Positions 33,003 through 35,078 of a stretch of DNA of 35,078 nt are shown here, one piece after another. Source of the DNA: Vicinamibacterales bacterium (GTDB taxonomy: Bacteria; Acidobacteriota; Vicinamibacteria; Vicinamibacterales; Fen-181); NCBI GenBank assembly GCA_036504215.1, contig DASXVO010000076.1:1-35078 (forward strand), given 5' to 3'. Each line of letters opens with the position of its first letter. Position 1 is the stretch's first letter. The notes beneath the pieces were generated by a model. The model had not been told where the DNA came from, did no database searches, and was given only the letters and a program-made list of their open reading frames with translations. The position numbers and the translations under genes are program-made.

Positions 33003-33773
33003 GTGACCAACGTGTCGGAGAGTGCACGCCGTCGCTCGCTCGAAGGCCGCGTGGCGGCCGTCACCGGCGGATCGCGGGGGATCGGCCGTGCCGTCGCGGC
33101 GAAGCTGGCTGAGCAGGGGGCCGCAATCGCCGTGTCGTTCGTGACGCAGGAAGCCGCCGCGCGCGAGTTCGAAGCCATGCTCCGCGCCAGCGGCTCACGA
33201 GCGCTGGCCGCCAGGTGCGACGTCAGCCGGCCGGACGAGGTCGCCTCGTTCTTCGACCTCGTTCACGCCGATCTCGGGCCGGTGGACATCCTCGTCAACA
33301 ACGCCGGCATCGTCCGCGATGCGATGTTCGCGCTGATGGACGGCGAGCGGTGGGACCAGGTGCTGGCCGTGAACCTCGACGGTCCGTTCCACTGCATCCG
33401 TGCCGTCCTGCGAGGCATGCTCGTTCGGCGCTGGGGGCGTATCATCAACATGGTATCGCCCAGCGCGCAACATGGCGTGGTCGGTCAGGCCAACTACGCG
33501 GCCTCGAAAGGCGGACTGCTGGCCTTGACGCGCACGCTGTCACGCGAGGTGGCCCGAAACGGTGTGCTCGTCAACGCGGTCTCGCCCGGGCTGATTGACA
33601 CGGACATGCTGGCGGGGTTGCCGGCGAAGGCCCGCGACGGCCTCATGGCCAACGTGGCGATGGGTCGCGCGGGACGTCCCGACGAGGTCGCGGCGCTCGT
33701 CGCATTTCTCGCCTCGGACGAGGCGAGCTACGTCACTGGACAGGTAATCGGGGTCGATGGCGGCCTCTTCTAA
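33003..33773 (+). CDS. FabG-type 3-oxoacyl-ACP reductase (SDR)
   Basis: A 256-aa short-chain dehydrogenase that should reduce 3-oxoacyl-ACP with NADPH. GTG 33003 is used because AGGA (32992-32995) lies seven bases upstream; the gene starts two bases after the ketosynthase-fold stop. The cofactor loop is TGGSRGIGRA, followed by NNAGIV. The catalytic Ser is in NMVSPSAQHG, thirteen residues before the Tyr of NYAASKGG (YxxxK). The C-terminal VTGQVIGVDGGLF is the standard FabG ending. Within this operon it is the KR of the chain-extension system. Confidence 0.94.
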   Translation: MTNVSESARRRSLEGRVAAVTGGSRGIGRAVAAKLAEQGAAIAVSFVTQEAAAREFEAMLRASGSRALAARCDVSRPDEVASFFDLVHADLGPVDILVNNAGIVRDAMFALMDGERWDQVLAVNLDGPFHCIRAVLRGMLVRRWGRIINMVSPSAQHGVVGQANYAASKGGLLALTRTLSREVARNGVLVNAVSPGLIDTDMLAGLPAKARDGLMANVAMGRAGRPDEVAALVAFLASDEASYVTGQVIGVDGGLF

Positions 33774-33785
33774 CCGAACAATCCG

Positions 33786-34061
33786 ATGGATCAACCACTC
33801 TCGCTGCAGGTCAAGGAGGCCATCATTCGGAGCCTCCGTCTCCCGATGACACCCCAGGACATCGCCGACAGCGTGCCGCTGTTCGGTGAGGGCCTGGGCC
33901 TCGATTCAATCGACGCGCTCGAGCTGGTGCTCGAGCTCGAACGCTCCTTCGGCGTCGTCGTCGGCGACGACCAGTTGGGCGGTCGTGTGTTGCGCAGCGT
34001 CGACACGATCGTCGAGTTCATCGAACAGAAGCGCGGCCAGGGCCCGGCGCCCACGTCGTAG
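33786..34061 (+). CDS. acyl carrier protein
   Basis: A 91-aa acidic carrier protein. The phosphopantetheine attachment serine is S41 in GLGLDSIDALELVLELE, followed by the usual helix III region ending VDTIVEFIEQK. It starts 12 bases after the KR stop. It is the likely carrier of the aryl or acyl chain activated by the ligase at 15966-17315 and reduced by the KR. Its tail GQGPAPTS is disordered. Confidence 0.93.
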   Translation: MDQPLSLQVKEAIIRSLRLPMTPQDIADSVPLFGEGLGLDSIDALELVLELERSFGVVVGDDQLGGRVLRSVDTIVEFIEQKRGQGPAPTS

Positions 34062-34077
34062 GCGGGACGCCCGAACG

Positions 34078-34893
34078 GTGCGCAACTACCTGACCGTCGA
34101 CGTCGAAGAATGGTTTCACATCTGTGGCGTCGGCGGCCCCCTGGCGCCCGATCGGTGGACCACGCTGCCCAGTCGCGTCGAACGGACCACCGATCTCGTG
34201 CTCGACCTGCTCGAGCGGTGCCGCGTCACCGCGACCTTCTTCGTGCTCGGCTGGGTCGCCGAGCGGCATCCCCCCCTCATCGGCCGGATTCTGAGCGGCG
34301 GCCACGAGGTCGCGTCGCACGGCTGGTCGCACAGCCGGCTCTACGAGATGGCCCCAGACGCGGTCGAGACCGAGGTGGCACGCACCACGGCGGCGCTCCA
34401 GGCGGCCGGCGCACCGGCGCCCCTGGGGTTCCGCGCTCCCGAGTGGTCCATCAACGACCGCTCGCTCTGGGCACTCGACATCCTCGCGCGGCAGGGTCTT
34501 CGGTACGATTCGAGCATGGCGCCGCTACGCCTGATCGGGAATCCACGCTATCCTGAGATCCCGCACGTGCGGGAGACGGCGCACGGGCCGTTGCTCGAGG
34601 TGCCGCCGGCAGTCCGCCAGAAGTTCGGCTGCAACATTCCGTTCGGCGGCGGCTGGGGCCTCCGCATGTGCCGCCCCGCGATGGTGCTGCGCGAGATCGA
34701 GCGGCGCAACCGATTGGGTGTACCGGTGACCCTGTTCGTGCATCCCTGGGAGATCGATCCGGATCCCCCGCGCGTCAGCCTGCCGTGGACGCTGGCGTTC
34801 AGCCACTACTTCCGGCTGGATGGCTTCGACGGTCGTCTGAATGACATCCTCGCCGACGCGTCGTTCGGCCCGATCGGCGGTGGCATCAACTGA
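34078..34893 (+). CDS. polysaccharide deacetylase with DUF3473-like end
   Basis: A carbohydrate esterase family 4 protein of 271 aa; GTG 34078 gives the family-typical start RNYLTVDVEEWFH. D8 in the TVDVEE segment and H81-GWS-H85 (ASHGWSHSRL) are the expected catalytic and metal positions. GFRAPEWSIN is the conserved arginine motif. VTLFVHPWEIDPDPPRVSLPW near the C-terminus matches the DUF3473 tail seen in deacetylases of exosortase/PEP-CTERM exopolysaccharide loci. There is no signal peptide, so it is probably cytosolic or membrane-peripheral. It may deacetylate an N-acetyl sugar on the lipid. It follows the ACP by 16 bases in the same operon. Confidence 0.87.
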   Translation: MRNYLTVDVEEWFHICGVGGPLAPDRWTTLPSRVERTTDLVLDLLERCRVTATFFVLGWVAERHPPLIGRILSGGHEVASHGWSHSRLYEMAPDAVETEVARTTAALQAAGAPAPLGFRAPEWSINDRSLWALDILARQGLRYDSSMAPLRLIGNPRYPEIPHVRETAHGPLLEVPPAVRQKFGCNIPFGGGWGLRMCRPAMVLREIERRNRLGVPVTLFVHPWEIDPDPPRVSLPWTLAFSHYFRLDGFDGRLNDILADASFGPIGGGIN

Positions 34894-34949
34894 CGGCGCG
34901 CTGCGGGCGTTCCGCGGCTGGCGATGTACCCGGGAGCGATCACTTGACG

Positions 34950-35078
34950 ATGAAGGTCCTTCTTGCGTGGGTGACGGGTGTCTGGCTGTTTGGCGCCGCG
35001 CCCGTCTCGGCCGCCCCGCCGGCTCTGCGCGGTCTCGGCGTGGACGAAACACTGGAGGGGGCGCCCGTCCTCGCGCCG
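34950..35078 (+). CDS. start of an exported protein, partial (3' end off window)
   Basis: From ATG 34950, 43 codons run to the right edge. MKVLLAWVTGVWLFGAAPVSAA is a clear signal peptide with an Ala-x-Ala cleavage region. TTG 34944 is in frame, and GGGAG at 34932-34936 would suit that start better. The mature part in view (PPALRGLGVDETLEGAPVLAP) is too short to name. It starts 56 bases after the deacetylase and probably belongs to the same operon. Confidence 0.6.
   Translation, partial: MKVLLAWVTGVWLFGAAPVSAAPPALRGLGVDETLEGAPVLAP

Noticed and set aside
1-35078. CRISPR array, tRNA, rRNA, transposase or integrase
   Set aside because: Looked for direct-repeat arrays, cloverleaf-like sequences and mobile-element proteins; none was recognisable.

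Overview
The window is about 35 kb of GC-rich bacterial chromosome with no rRNA, tRNA, insertion sequence or CRISPR array that I can see. GC richness, the exported tricorn-type protease, a long exported M14 peptidase and a tetraether-synthase-like radical SAM protein suggest Acidobacteriota, perhaps a Vicinamibacteria-type soil lineage. That placement is inference; no marker gene is present.

Left part (1-10488). A radical SAM/B12-type enzyme runs off the left edge on the minus strand. It is followed by exported proteins on the plus strand: a tricorn-type S41 protease (888-4199), a Tat-exported HisC-like aminotransferase (4698-5846), a class C beta-lactamase-type serine hydrolase (5918-7612) and a long M14 metallopeptidase (7720-10488). 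They look like an envelope peptide and amino-acid processing set. A strong hairpin and a possible 48-aa protein lie between the first two.

Central and right part (10687-34893). This looks like one large accessory lipid or pigment locus of several transcription units. (a) Minus: a COG1964 radical SAM protein resembling archaeal tetraether synthase (10687-12639). (b) Plus, tightly coupled: B12-type radical SAM, aromatic amino acid ammonia-lyase and a short AMP-ligase (12806-17315). (c) Minus: a two-gene 2-hydroxyacyl-CoA-dehydratase/activase system resembling a split PlsA or glycerol-ester-reductase protein (23121 down to 18779), then a DegT-type aminotransferase with its own good promoter (18575-17331). 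(d) Plus: two methyltransferases, the second fused to DUF2062 (23336-25575). (e) Minus: LolA-like carrier, B12-type radical SAM, MMPL/RND exporter, family 2 glycosyltransferase and LpxL/HtrB-type acyltransferase (31699 down to 25512). (f) Plus: a ketosynthase-fold protein lacking all its catalytic residues, a FabG-type ketoreductase, an acyl carrier protein, a DUF3473-type polysaccharide deacetylase and the start of another exported protein (31777 to the right edge).

The set ammonia-lyase, AMP-ligase, ACP, KS/CLF, KR, acyltransferase, glycosyltransferase, MMPL and LolA is the accessory gene content of aryl polyene, flexirubin and dialkylresorcinol clusters. Here it is mixed with two enzyme types tied elsewhere to membrane-spanning and ether lipids and with several radical SAM enzymes. 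My working hypothesis is an undescribed envelope aryl-lipid, or aryl-capped or ether-modified lipid. It would be primed by a cinnamate-type acid, extended on an ACP, modified by radical chemistry, O-methylation and glycosylation, and moved outward by MMPL/LolA. A catalytically competent ketosynthase and a dehydratase are not in the window and would have to lie to the right or elsewhere.
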